Program-made: the position numbers and the translations under genes | Shown here: positions 6,368-13,115 of the stretch, piece by piece | How the letters are laid out: each line of letters begins with the position of its first letter | Numbering within the stretch: the stretch's first letter is position 1 | The notes under the pieces: model-generated | The model's input: the letters and a program-made list of their open reading frames with translations, nothing else | Told to the model about the DNA's origin: nothing | Databases searched by the model: none | Source: CAZPMO01 sp964587515 | GTDB lineage: Bacteria; Pseudomonadota; Alphaproteobacteria; MPNO01 | DNA: 13,785 nt | Assembly (NCBI GenBank): GCA_964587515.1 | Contig: CAZPMO010000127.1 | Coordinates: 1-13,785, forward strand | Direction: 5' to 3'

Positions 6368-6943
6368 ATGGAAATTCGCAAGCTGTTCACCTGCGTCGAG
6401 GAAACGCGCTCGGAGATGGGCCAGACGCCGGACGAGCCGTTGCGCAAGGTCGCGGTGGTGGCGGTGGTGAAAAACCCGCATGCCGGCAAGGGCTACGTCG
6501 CCGACCTGTCCGACCTGACCGAGGCCAGCACCGCGATCGGCGAGCGCATCGCCACGATGGCGGCGGAACAAATGAAGCCATATACGGTCGACAGTTACGG
6601 CAAGGCGGCGCTGATCGGCAGCGACGGCGAACAGGAGCACGGCGTCGCCATGTTGACCACGGTATACGGTAACGCCATGCGCGAAGCGGTGGGCGGCGGC
6701 AAGGCCTGGATCTCGTCTCTCACCAAACGGGCCCGGCCAGGCGAGATCATCGACATCCCGTTGGCCCACAAGGACGCGCTCTATGTGCGCTCGCATTATG
6801 ACGGCATGACGGTGATGGTGCCCGACGCGCCGCTGGCCGACGAAATCGCGATCATCTGCTGCGTCGCCAATCGCGGCCGGCTGAACCACCGGGTCGGCGG
6901 GCCCAGCAAGGACGACATCATCGGCGAAGACGGGCTGAATTAA
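6368..6943 (+). CDS. AA_synth (DUF1185) family protein
   Basis: The protein (191 residues from this start) matches the family named 'amino acid synthesis' (PF06684, formerly DUF1185), whose biochemical function is not established despite the name. Recognisable features are IRKLFTCVEETRSEMG at the N-terminus, VVKNPHAGKGYVADLSDL (about 35-52), DSYGKAALIGSDGEQEHGVAMLTTVYGNAMREAVGGGKAWISS in the centre, and IIDIPLAHKDALYVRSHYDGMTV. No signal peptide or membrane helix is seen. Four in-frame ATGs crowd at 6353, 6356, 6365 and 6368. A G-run at 6358-6363 can only serve the last ones, so I use 6368, with uncertainty. The downstream amidohydrolase starts 12 bases after the stop, so the two are almost certainly one operon and may work on the same substrate. 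Confidence 0.85.
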   Translation: MEIRKLFTCVEETRSEMGQTPDEPLRKVAVVAVVKNPHAGKGYVADLSDLTEASTAIGERIATMAAEQMKPYTVDSYGKAALIGSDGEQEHGVAMLTTVYGNAMREAVGGGKAWISSLTKRARPGEIIDIPLAHKDALYVRSHYDGMTVMVPDAPLADEIAIICCVANRGRLNHRVGGPSKDDIIGEDGLN

Positions 6944-6954
6944 GGGAGAAAACC

Positions 6955-8157
6955 ATGAGGACCGCGATCGTCAATATCAAGACCATCGTCACCGGCGACT
7001 GGCGGAAACCGTTCGCGAACGGCGACGCCATCGTGATGAATAACGGGCGGATAGCAAAGGTCGGTACCGCCTCGGCGGCGGAGCTTCGCAAATGCGACGT
7101 GGTGCTCGACGCCGGCGGCATGACCGCGATGCCGGGAATGATCGATTCGCAGGTCCACATCGCGTTTGGCGATTACACGCCGCGCCAGCGCGCCATCGGT
7201 TTCCTGGAAAGCTATCTGCATGGCGGCACCACCACCTCGATTACCGCATCCGAGGTCCACGTGCCTGGCCGGCCCAGCGATGTCGACGGGGTGAAGGCGC
7301 TGGCCGTGGCGGCGAAGAAATGTTTCGACAATTATCGGCCGGGCGGCATGCGCGTCCACGGCGGCGCGATCCTGCTGGAACCCGGCCTGAAACAGAAGGA
7401 TTTCGACGAGATCGCCAAGCAGGGCATCTGGCTCGCCAAGGCCGGGTTCTCCAAGGTCAAAACGCCCTATGAGTACACCCCGTTGGTGCGCATGGCGCAA
7501 AAGGCCGGCATGATCGTGAACGTCCATACCGGCGGCGCCTCGATCCCCGGCTCGTCGCCGATCACCGGCGACCATTTGCTCCACATGCGTCCCGACGTCT
7601 CCTTTCACGTCAATGGCGGACCGGTGGCGATGCCCGACAAGGATTTCATCCGCGTCATCCGGGAAAGCGAGATCGCCCTGCAGATCTGCCAGGCCGGCAA
7701 TATCCGCACCGCGGTGATGTGCCTGAACCTGGCGGTCGAAAACGACGTCTATGACCGTTTCCTGATCGCCACCGACACCCCCACCGGCACCGGCATGATG
7801 CCCTTGGGGATGATCAAGTCGGTGGTGGAAATGGCGTGCCTCAGTGAATTCTCGGCCGAAATGCTGATCGCGGCGGCGACCGGCAATGTCGCGGAAACCT
7901 ATCGGCTGAACTCAGGCTTCATCAAGCGCGGCAAGGACGCCGACGTGCTGCTGATCGACGCGCCATTGGGCGGCAGCAAGCGCCAGGCGCTGGACGCCAT
8001 CAAGAACGGCGACTATCCGGCCATCGGGGCCTGCTTCACCGACGGTGTGCCGCGCTTCGTCGGCCACAGCCGCAATACCCCGCCGCCGACCCGCAAGGTA
8101 AAGCTGGTCCGCAACAACCAGCCCAACATTTTCGACCCCGGAAGGCACACCATCTAA
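6955..8157 (+). CDS. enamidase-like amidohydrolase with altered HxH motif
   Basis: This 400-residue protein is an amidohydrolase-superfamily enzyme most like enamidase of anaerobic nicotinate fermentation, which hydrolyses the ring of a tetrahydro-oxonicotinate. Shared features, by memory of that family, are GDYTPRQRAIGF, LHGGTTTSI, PGRPSDVDGVKALA, VHTGGASIPGSS, HVNGGP, DTPTGTGMMPLG and a C-terminal SRNTPPPTRKVKLV. Metal-ligand candidates H68, H191, H218 and D274 are present, but the first His of the usual PG-x-x-D-x-HxH motif is Gln (Q66, codon CAG, in DSQVH). K162 sits near where a bridging residue is expected. A GGGAG site precedes the ATG, 11 bases after the AA_synth stop. The likely role is hydrolysis of a cyclic amide or enamide. 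The substrate, the metal count and even hydrolytic activity are uncertain because of the substitution. Confidence 0.87.
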   Translation: MRTAIVNIKTIVTGDWRKPFANGDAIVMNNGRIAKVGTASAAELRKCDVVLDAGGMTAMPGMIDSQVHIAFGDYTPRQRAIGFLESYLHGGTTTSITASEVHVPGRPSDVDGVKALAVAAKKCFDNYRPGGMRVHGGAILLEPGLKQKDFDEIAKQGIWLAKAGFSKVKTPYEYTPLVRMAQKAGMIVNVHTGGASIPGSSPITGDHLLHMRPDVSFHVNGGPVAMPDKDFIRVIRESEIALQICQAGNIRTAVMCLNLAVENDVYDRFLIATDTPTGTGMMPLGMIKSVVEMACLSEFSAEMLIAAATGNVAETYRLNSGFIKRGKDADVLLIDAPLGGSKRQALDAIKNGDYPAIGACFTDGVPRFVGHSRNTPPPTRKVKLVRNNQPNIFDPGRHTI

Positions 8158-8179
8158 GGCAACAGCACGGTCGATCCGG

Positions 8180-8208
8180 TTGACACGGTCATTGTTCGTC
8201 CATAGAAT
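8180..8208 (+). promoter_or_regulatory. near-consensus sigma-70 promoter of the iclR-dioxygenase block
   Basis: TTGACA (8180-8185) is a perfect -35 box. Exactly 17 bases later TAGAAT (8203-8208) matches five of six -10 positions. The predicted start is near 8215. It begins 23 bases after the amidohydrolase stop, so it can drive the IclR gene and the dioxygenase genes downstream independently of the upstream pair. Confidence 0.75.
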
Positions 8209-8243
8209 TCATTTGTGGACGGAATGTCCACTCTGTGTACACA
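8198..8243 (+). promoter_or_regulatory. palindromic operator cluster over the transcription start (probable IclR site)
   Basis: A 17-bp inverted repeat GTGGAC-N5-GTCCAC covers 8215-8231, right at the predicted +1. Its inner 15 bp read TGGA-N7-TCCA, the same edge and spacing pattern as the classic IclR operator. A further inverted half-site GTCCA lies at 8198-8202, so the -10 box is flanked by half-sites, and a separate palindrome TGTGTACACA follows at 8234-8243. The position over the start predicts repression by the adjacent IclR-family protein. Binding itself is inferred. Confidence 0.6.
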
Positions 8244-8259
8244 TGAGCCGAATGCCGGA

Positions 8260-9045
8260 ATGACCGTCGAGCCCGCCGTGAAGTCCATCCGCGCCGTCGA
8301 GCGTGCTATCGATGTGCTCAACTGTTTCAGCCGCGACAATCCGGTTCTCAGCGTCACCGATTTGCAGCACATGTTGCGGCTCAGCCGGCCGACCCTTTAC
8401 CGACTGCTTCATACGCTCGAAAAAAAAGGCCTGGTGCGCTCGCATGGAGAGCCCCGGCGGTATGAACTCGATTTCGGCGTGGTCGAGATCGGCGGTTCCT
8501 GGCTCGGCAAGGGCGATCTGGCGCGCACCGCGCAGCCGTTCCTGGCGGAGCTGTGGCGAGCTACCGACGAGACGGTGGCGCTGCTGGTGCCGGCGCCGCC
8601 CGGCGAAAAGATCTGCGTCACCGAAATCCAGAGCCGCCAGCCGCTGACATTCACCCGGGGAGCCGGGTTCAGGGAGTCGGTGAGAATGGGCTCGTCGGGC
8701 AAGGTGATGTTGGCCCATATGGAATCCGAACAGGTCACCGCCGCGCTGGCCGGTCTCGATGACGATGCGGGGCGGGCGGCGCTGGCCGCCGACCTGGAGG
8801 CGATACGGCGCGACGGCTTCGCGGTGTCGTCGGGCGAAATTCTCGCCGGAGCGATCGCCATCGCCGCGCCGGTGTTCGACGGGACCGGCGCGATCGCGGC
8901 TTCGGTCTGTGTCTTCGGACCCGAGGCGCGGTTGAAAGGCGCGACCAGGGAACAGTGCGTGCGGCGGGTTTGCGCCGCCGCGCGAAATTTATCGGTCGCC
9001 ATCGGCCACCGCCCCGAAACGGCGGCCGCCGAAGCCGCCGAATAG
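8260..9045 (+). CDS. IclR-family transcriptional regulator
   Basis: The predicted 261-residue regulator has an N-terminal winged helix-turn-helix (SIRAVERAIDVLNCFSRDNPVLSVTDLQHMLRLSRPTLYRLLHTLEKKGLV) and a C-terminal ligand-binding IclR domain with LGKGDLARTAQPFLAELWRATDETVALLVP, GFRESVRMGSSGKVMLAHM and FAVSSGEILAGAIAIAAPVFDGTGAIAASVCVFGP. Family members typically sense aromatic or other small catabolic substrates. I choose the ATG at 8260, because the promoter predicts a start near 8215, and the in-frame GTG 8215 or ATG 8224 would be leaderless or nearly so and overlap the operator. Those earlier starts cannot be excluded. The Rieske alpha gene follows after 24 bases, so the regulator probably heads and controls that operon. 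The inducer is unknown. Confidence 0.92.
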   Translation: MTVEPAVKSIRAVERAIDVLNCFSRDNPVLSVTDLQHMLRLSRPTLYRLLHTLEKKGLVRSHGEPRRYELDFGVVEIGGSWLGKGDLARTAQPFLAELWRATDETVALLVPAPPGEKICVTEIQSRQPLTFTRGAGFRESVRMGSSGKVMLAHMESEQVTAALAGLDDDAGRAALAADLEAIRRDGFAVSSGEILAGAIAIAAPVFDGTGAIAASVCVFGPEARLKGATREQCVRRVCAAARNLSVAIGHRPETAAAEAAE

Positions 9046-9069
9046 GAACGGATAGAGAGGAGAAACGGC

Positions 9070-10404
9070 ATGGACGGCACGACGGTAACCGGCGATTTCA
9101 CCTCCCTGGTGGACGACCGCGTCGACGAGGGCATGTTCCGCATCGATCGCTCGATCTACTGCGACCGCGCCGTGTTCGAGGCCGAAATGCGCAATATCTT
9201 CGAGGGATCGTGGATATTCCTGTGTCACGAGGGCCAGGTCGCCAAGCCCGGCGATTACTTCGCGACCGAGATGGGCCGCCAACCGGTCTTCATCAGCCGC
9301 CAGCAGGACGGCTCGCTGGCCTGCTTCATCAACGCGTGCTCCCATCGCGGCGCGATCCTGACGCCGTTGAAACAGGGCCATGCGAAGGTGCTGACCTGCC
9401 GCTTCCACGGCTGGTCGTTCAACTGCGATGGACGATGCGTCCAGATCAAGAACCAGGACACCGGCTTTCCCCAGGACGATTTCGATCGGGCGCATTACAA
9501 TCTGCGTCCGATCGCGAAGCTCGAAAGCTATCGCGGCTTTATTTTCGGGTCGTTGAGCGCCGACGTCCCGAGCCTCGAGGATTATCTCGGCGCGACCAAA
9601 ATCTTCATCGACCTGCTGGCCGACCAGTCCGCCGACGGGCTGGAGGTGGTGCCCGGCTCGTCGACCTATATGATCCGGGGCAACTGGAAGCTTCAGGCCG
9701 AAAATGGCGTCGACGGTTACCATGTCTCGACCGTCCACCGGGTATTCGCGTCCACCATGATCAACCGCGAATCCAAGGGCGAGTTCACCGGCATGAAAAA
9801 AACCGAGGCCGGTCGCATCGTTGGCCAGGTCGTCTCGCACGGCTACGATCTCGGCGGCGGCCACATGTCCATCGTCGCCCAGCACACCACGCCCGAGGTG
9901 CGCCCGATCTACGAAAAGAAGGAAGAGCTGGAGGCGCGCCTAAGCCCGGCCAAGGTCAACTGGATCCTCAATCGCGGCCGCAACCTGTATGTCTTCCCCA
10001 ACGTATTGATCATGGACAACCCCTCGACCCAGATCCGTCTGATAAAGCCGATCACCCCTGACCTCTGCGAGGTTTCGGTCTACTGCGTCGCGCCGATCGG
10101 CGAGAGCAGGACCGCGCGCGCGGCGCGGCTCCGCAAGTTCGAGGATTTTTACCTCACCGCCGGCATGGCGACGTCGGACGACATCTCCGCGCTGGAGGAC
10201 ACCCAGGACGGCAGCTACGGCTTCACCGCGCCGTGGAACGAATTCACCCGCGGCATGGACGCCATGATCGAAGGCGCCGACGAGGAAGCCAAGGCGCTGG
10301 GCTTCACCCCCGCCTCCTCGTCGCCCGACTGGGAGCACGAGACCCTGTTCCACGGCATGTACCGCCACTGGCTGAAGCTAATGCAGAACGGGAGCAAGAA
10401 TTAA
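9070..10404 (+). CDS. Rieske ring-hydroxylating dioxygenase, alpha subunit (BenA/AntA-like)
   Basis: This 444-residue protein is the catalytic oxygenase subunit of an aromatic ring-hydroxylating dioxygenase. The Rieske [2Fe-2S] motif is intact: C90, H92, then C110 and H113 in CSHRG...CRFHGW. The mononuclear iron site is ENGVDGYHVSTVH, giving D215 for inter-subunit electron transfer and ligands H218 and H223, with the third ligand Asp near residue 370 (SDDISALED). FEGSWIFLCHEGQVAKPGDYF and the GRQPV segment resemble benzoate and anthranilate dioxygenases, which act on aromatic carboxylic acids. AGAGGAG lies seven bases before the ATG. Its stop overlaps the beta subunit start (TAATG), as expected for coupled subunits. 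The exact substrate is not readable; an aromatic or heteroaromatic acid is the best guess. Confidence 0.95.
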   Translation: MDGTTVTGDFTSLVDDRVDEGMFRIDRSIYCDRAVFEAEMRNIFEGSWIFLCHEGQVAKPGDYFATEMGRQPVFISRQQDGSLACFINACSHRGAILTPLKQGHAKVLTCRFHGWSFNCDGRCVQIKNQDTGFPQDDFDRAHYNLRPIAKLESYRGFIFGSLSADVPSLEDYLGATKIFIDLLADQSADGLEVVPGSSTYMIRGNWKLQAENGVDGYHVSTVHRVFASTMINRESKGEFTGMKKTEAGRIVGQVVSHGYDLGGGHMSIVAQHTTPEVRPIYEKKEELEARLSPAKVNWILNRGRNLYVFPNVLIMDNPSTQIRLIKPITPDLCEVSVYCVAPIGESRTARAARLRKFEDFYLTAGMATSDDISALEDTQDGSYGFTAPWNEFTRGMDAMIEGADEEAKALGFTPASSSPDWEHETLFHGMYRHWLKLMQNGSKN

Positions 10405-10907
10405 TGACAAAAACAACCGAGATAGACCTGCGGGCGGAAGTCACCGATCTGGTCTACCGCGAGGCGATGCTGCTCGACAGGCGTCGTTGGGACGACTGGA
10501 TCGACCTCTATCTGGAAGACGCCGTCTATTGGGTGCCCGCCTGGGCCAGCGAGGAAGAAACCACCAACGATCCCGAGACCCAACTCAACCTGATCTATTT
10601 CCGTAATCGCGGCGGGTTGGAAGACCGCGTGTTCCGCATCGAGACCCGCGATTCATACGCCTCCTTTCCGCTGGAGCGCACCGTGCACGTGGTTTCCAAC
10701 GTGCTGATCGAAAGCGCGAAGGGCGATGAGATCGAGGTCACCGCCAACTGCCTGGTCCATTCGTTCGCCAAGAAGGGCAGCCAGACGCGCGGCGGCATGT
10801 ACGATTTCACGCTGCGCCGCGTCGATGGCGGGTTGAAGATCGCGCGCAAGAAGATCACCTTCATCGACGACAAGCTCGAAGGCCCGGTCGACGTTTATCA
10901 TCTGTAA
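10404..10907 (+). CDS. Rieske dioxygenase, beta (small) subunit
   Basis: This 167-residue protein is the non-catalytic small subunit of the dioxygenase, with the SnoaL/NTF2-like cone fold. Signature segments are VYREAMLLDRRRWDDWIDLYLEDAVYWVPAW (about 13-43), the FPLERTVHVVSNVLIE strand and the C-terminal MYDFTLRRVDGGLKIARKKITFIDD. The length is typical of BenB/AntB-type subunits. The ATG shares its A with the stop codon of the alpha gene, and GGGAG lies upstream inside that gene, consistent with translational coupling and a stable alpha-beta hexamer. Its own stop lies within a 13-bp triplicated sequence that forms the spacer to the next gene. Family call is firm. Confidence 0.93.
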   Translation: MTKTTEIDLRAEVTDLVYREAMLLDRRRWDDWIDLYLEDAVYWVPAWASEEETTNDPETQLNLIYFRNRGGLEDRVFRIETRDSYASFPLERTVHVVSNVLIESAKGDEIEVTANCLVHSFAKKGSQTRGGMYDFTLRRVDGGLKIARKKITFIDDKLEGPVDVYHL

Positions 10908-10942
10908 CGGGCATCCGTAACGAGCATCTGTAGCGGGAGACC
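10904..10942 (+). repeat. 13-bp imperfect tandem triplicate in the beta-dehydrogenase spacer
   Basis: Three consecutive 13-bp units can be lined up: GTAACGGGCATCC, GTAACGAGCATCT and GTAGCGGGAGACC. The first contains the TAA stop of the beta subunit and the third contains the GGGAG ribosome binding site of the dehydrogenase. Local tandem duplication has apparently produced the whole spacer between the two genes. Confidence 0.7.
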
Positions 10943-10943
10943 G

Positions 10944-11981
10944 ATGCGCGCACTTTGTAAGACCGCGCCCGGCGAAGGCGGGATCGAATTACGCGATTGC
11001 GTATCCCGCGATCCCGGCACCGACGAAATTCGCATCCGCATGGCGGCGGCCGGCATCTGCGGCACCGACATGCAAATCTACCACTGGGCGCCGCGCATGG
11101 CGCGCCGCATGAAACTGCCGCGCATCCTCGGCCATGAAATCAGCGGCGTGGTCGAGGCGGTCGGCGCGGACGTCGCCAATGTCGCCATCGGCGATCACGT
11201 CAGCCTCGAAAGCCACATCTATTGCGGCGACTGCCGGCCGTGCCGTTTGGGGCGCGCCCATCTCTGCACGAACACCACCTATCCCGGTATCGATATTGAC
11301 GGCGCGTTCGCCGAATACGCCACCGTGCCGGCGCGCATCGCCTGGGTGAACCCGCCCGGCCTGGCGCATGAGACGGCGGCGATGCTGGAGCCCTTCGGCA
11401 TCGCGGTGCATGCGTGTCTCGAAGGGGCGGGTGTCGCCGGACTCACGGTGATGGTCAATGGCTGCGGCCCGATCGGGCTGATGAACGTGGCGGCGGCGCG
11501 TGCGCTCGGCGCGCAAACCGTGATCGCCTGCGACCTCAACCCGCTGCGCCTCGCGGCGGCGGAAAAGATGGGCGCCGACCGCGCCCTGAACGCGGCCGAG
11601 GACGATATCGCCAAAGCCATCGCCGATATGACCGGCGGTGACGGCGTCGATGTTGCGATCGAATATTCGGGCTCGGAAGCCGGTTTCCAGACTGTTTTTG
11701 AGTGTCTCGCAAAAGGTGGCGATCTGCGGCTGGTAGGCGCGCCGCCGGCCGCGATCCCGGTCGACTTCACCTACTGGCTGCTCAAATGTCCCAACATGCA
11801 GAATATCCATGGGCGGCGGATCTGGAAGACGTGGCGGCGCGCGACGCCGCTGATCTATGATGGCGCGGTCGATCTCGCCCCGGTGCGCAGCCACGTGCTG
11901 CCGCTGGCCGAGGCGCCGCGCGCTTTCGAGCTTATCCTCGCGGGCGAGGCGGTGAAGCCGATTCTGGTACCGGACGCGTAA
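10944..11981 (+). CDS. zinc-dependent medium-chain dehydrogenase, Tdh-like
   Basis: This 345-residue MDR dehydrogenase oxidises an alcohol or diol with NAD(P). Catalytic zinc ligands are visible as C39 (GICGTD) and H64-E65 (LGHE). The structural zinc lobe has C94, C97, C100 and C108 in HIYCGDCRPCRLGRAHLC. The Rossmann motif is NGCGPIGLMN. The sequence tracks threonine 3-dehydrogenase closely, with YHWAP after GICGTD, NTTYPGIDIDGAFAEY, and a C-terminal HGRRIWKTWRRATPLI resembling the Tdh GREMFETW segment. Lying between the dioxygenase subunits and the reductase, it more likely acts on a pathway intermediate, such as the cis-diol product, than on threonine; this is inference. GGGAG precedes the ATG. 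No defects are seen. Confidence 0.92.
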   Translation: MRALCKTAPGEGGIELRDCVSRDPGTDEIRIRMAAAGICGTDMQIYHWAPRMARRMKLPRILGHEISGVVEAVGADVANVAIGDHVSLESHIYCGDCRPCRLGRAHLCTNTTYPGIDIDGAFAEYATVPARIAWVNPPGLAHETAAMLEPFGIAVHACLEGAGVAGLTVMVNGCGPIGLMNVAAARALGAQTVIACDLNPLRLAAAEKMGADRALNAAEDDIAKAIADMTGGDGVDVAIEYSGSEAGFQTVFECLAKGGDLRLVGAPPAAIPVDFTYWLLKCPNMQNIHGRRIWKTWRRATPLIYDGAVDLAPVRSHVLPLAEAPRAFELILAGEAVKPILVPDA

Positions 11982-11990
11982 GGTAGAACC

Positions 11991-13007
11991 ATGAGCACCC
12001 ACAACGTCACCCTGGTCTTCGAGGACGGCCGCACCGCGCGCATCGCCGCCGACGAGGCCGACACCATTTATATGGCCGCCCTGAAGAACCGCATCCGCAT
12101 CGAGACAGATTGTCTCGAAGGGGCGTGCGCCACCTGCAAGGGGATCTGCACCCAGGGCACATACGAGCTGGACGATTACAGCGACGAGGCGTTGTCGGAC
12201 GAAGAGGCGGCGCGGCGCGAAGTGCTGACCTGCCGCATGCATGTGACCTCGGACTGCGTGATCGAATACCCTTACGAATCCGCGCTCGCCATGAAAAGCG
12301 CGCCGGAGACGCGCCCGGGCCGCGTCGCCGGGATCGAGCGCGTCTCCGCCGCCGTGGTGCGTCTGGTCGTCGACCTGGACGATGACGGCGACGCGATGAG
12401 CTTCCTGCCCGGCCAGTATGTCCATCTCGGCGTGCCGGGGACCGAGGCGCGGCGCTCCTATTCCTTCGCCAATTCCCCCGGCGCGGTCGACCACATGGAA
12501 TTCTACGTGAAACTGCTGGACGACGGGGTGATGAGCGATTATCTCGCCAACCGCGCCAAGGCGGGCGACGAGATGCCGGTCACCGGGTCGTTCGGACGTT
12601 TCTATCTGCGCCCGCCGACGCGCCCGATCCTGATGGTCGCCGGCGGCACCGGGCTGGCGCCCATGCTGTCCATGTTCGACCATATGGCGGACACCGGCGT
12701 GACCGGCCAGCCGATCCACCTGCTTTACGGCGCGAACACCCAGGAAGAGCTGTTCGCGCTTGAAAAACTGGAGTCGCTGGCCCCGATCGACTGCGCGACG
12801 GAGCTTTGCGTGGTCGAGGCCGGGCCGGGGTGGGACGGTCCCACCGGCCACGTCACCAACCTGCTGCGCCCTGAACTGATCCACGGCGGCGAGGTCGATG
12901 TCTATCTGTGCGGCCCTCCGCCGATGATCGAAGCCGCCGAGACCTGGCTGCTGGCCAACGGCGTCGAGGGCGGGCGCATCCACGCCGAGAAGTTCCTGGC
13001 CAGCTAA
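11991..13007 (+). CDS. dioxygenase reductase: 2Fe-2S ferredoxin, FAD and NAD domains (BenC-like)
   Basis: This 338-residue protein is the electron-transfer component that carries electrons from NADH to the Rieske oxygenase. The N-terminal plant-type [2Fe-2S] domain has C41, C46, C49 (CLEGACATC) and C81 (LTCRM). The flavin domain shows FLPGQYVHL and RRSYSFANSPG (R-x-YS, about 155-165). The NAD domain has VAGGTGLAPMLSM and ends with VDVYLCGPPPMIEA and the typical IHAEKF C-terminus. The domain order ferredoxin-FAD-NAD is that of benzoate and anthranilate dioxygenase reductases, defining a two-component class IB system with the alpha/beta genes upstream. It starts nine bases after the dehydrogenase stop with only a weak GGTAG site. 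A terminator-like hairpin overlaps its stop codon, so it closes the operon. Confidence 0.95.
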   Translation: MSTHNVTLVFEDGRTARIAADEADTIYMAALKNRIRIETDCLEGACATCKGICTQGTYELDDYSDEALSDEEAARREVLTCRMHVTSDCVIEYPYESALAMKSAPETRPGRVAGIERVSAAVVRLVVDLDDDGDAMSFLPGQYVHLGVPGTEARRSYSFANSPGAVDHMEFYVKLLDDGVMSDYLANRAKAGDEMPVTGSFGRFYLRPPTRPILMVAGGTGLAPMLSMFDHMADTGVTGQPIHLLYGANTQEELFALEKLESLAPIDCATELCVVEAGPGWDGPTGHVTNLLRPELIHGGEVDVYLCGPPPMIEAAETWLLANGVEGGRIHAEKFLAS

Positions 13008-13027
13008 CTTGCTGGCTCTATTTAGTT
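12999..13027 (+). terminator. probable intrinsic terminator of the dioxygenase operon
   Basis: GCCAGC (12999-13004) and GCTGGC (13011-13016) form a six-bp stem around TAACTT, which contains the reductase stop codon. The stem is followed by the T-rich run TCTATTTAGTTATT. The stem is short and the T-tract is interrupted, so efficiency is uncertain. Confidence 0.5.
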
Positions 13028-13071
13028 ATTTGCTTCCCGCATCACAAAGAAAATTATTTCGAAAGATTTAA

Positions 13072-13079
13072 TTAACCAT
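13072..13079 (+). promoter_or_regulatory. CtrA-type half-site TTAACCAT
   Basis: TTAACCAT is an exact match to the half-site reported for the alphaproteobacterial cell-cycle regulator CtrA. It lies in an AT-rich stretch 37 bases before the ATG of the membrane protein, directly after another TTAA (13068-13071). An eight-base match in AT-rich DNA is weak evidence by itself. Confidence 0.35.
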
Positions 13080-13115
13080 CTTTCCGGTAGACAGCGGTGT
13101 TAAGGGGCATGTGCC

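Noticed and set aside
6038..6889. A 283-codon minus-strand frame across the EthD-like start and the AA_synth gene
   Set aside because: Antisense to the AA_synth gene, out of frame with the EthD-like gene, and no recognisable domain.
8215..8259. GTG 8215 or ATG 8224 as start of the IclR gene
   Set aside because: The promoter predicts transcription beginning near 8215, which would leave almost no leader, and the segment is occupied by the operator. Not fully excluded.
10989..12983. A 664-codon open frame on the minus strand across the dehydrogenase and reductase genes
   Set aside because: It lies antisense to two strongly supported genes, has no recognisable domain and is the kind of shadow frame GC-rich codon use produces.
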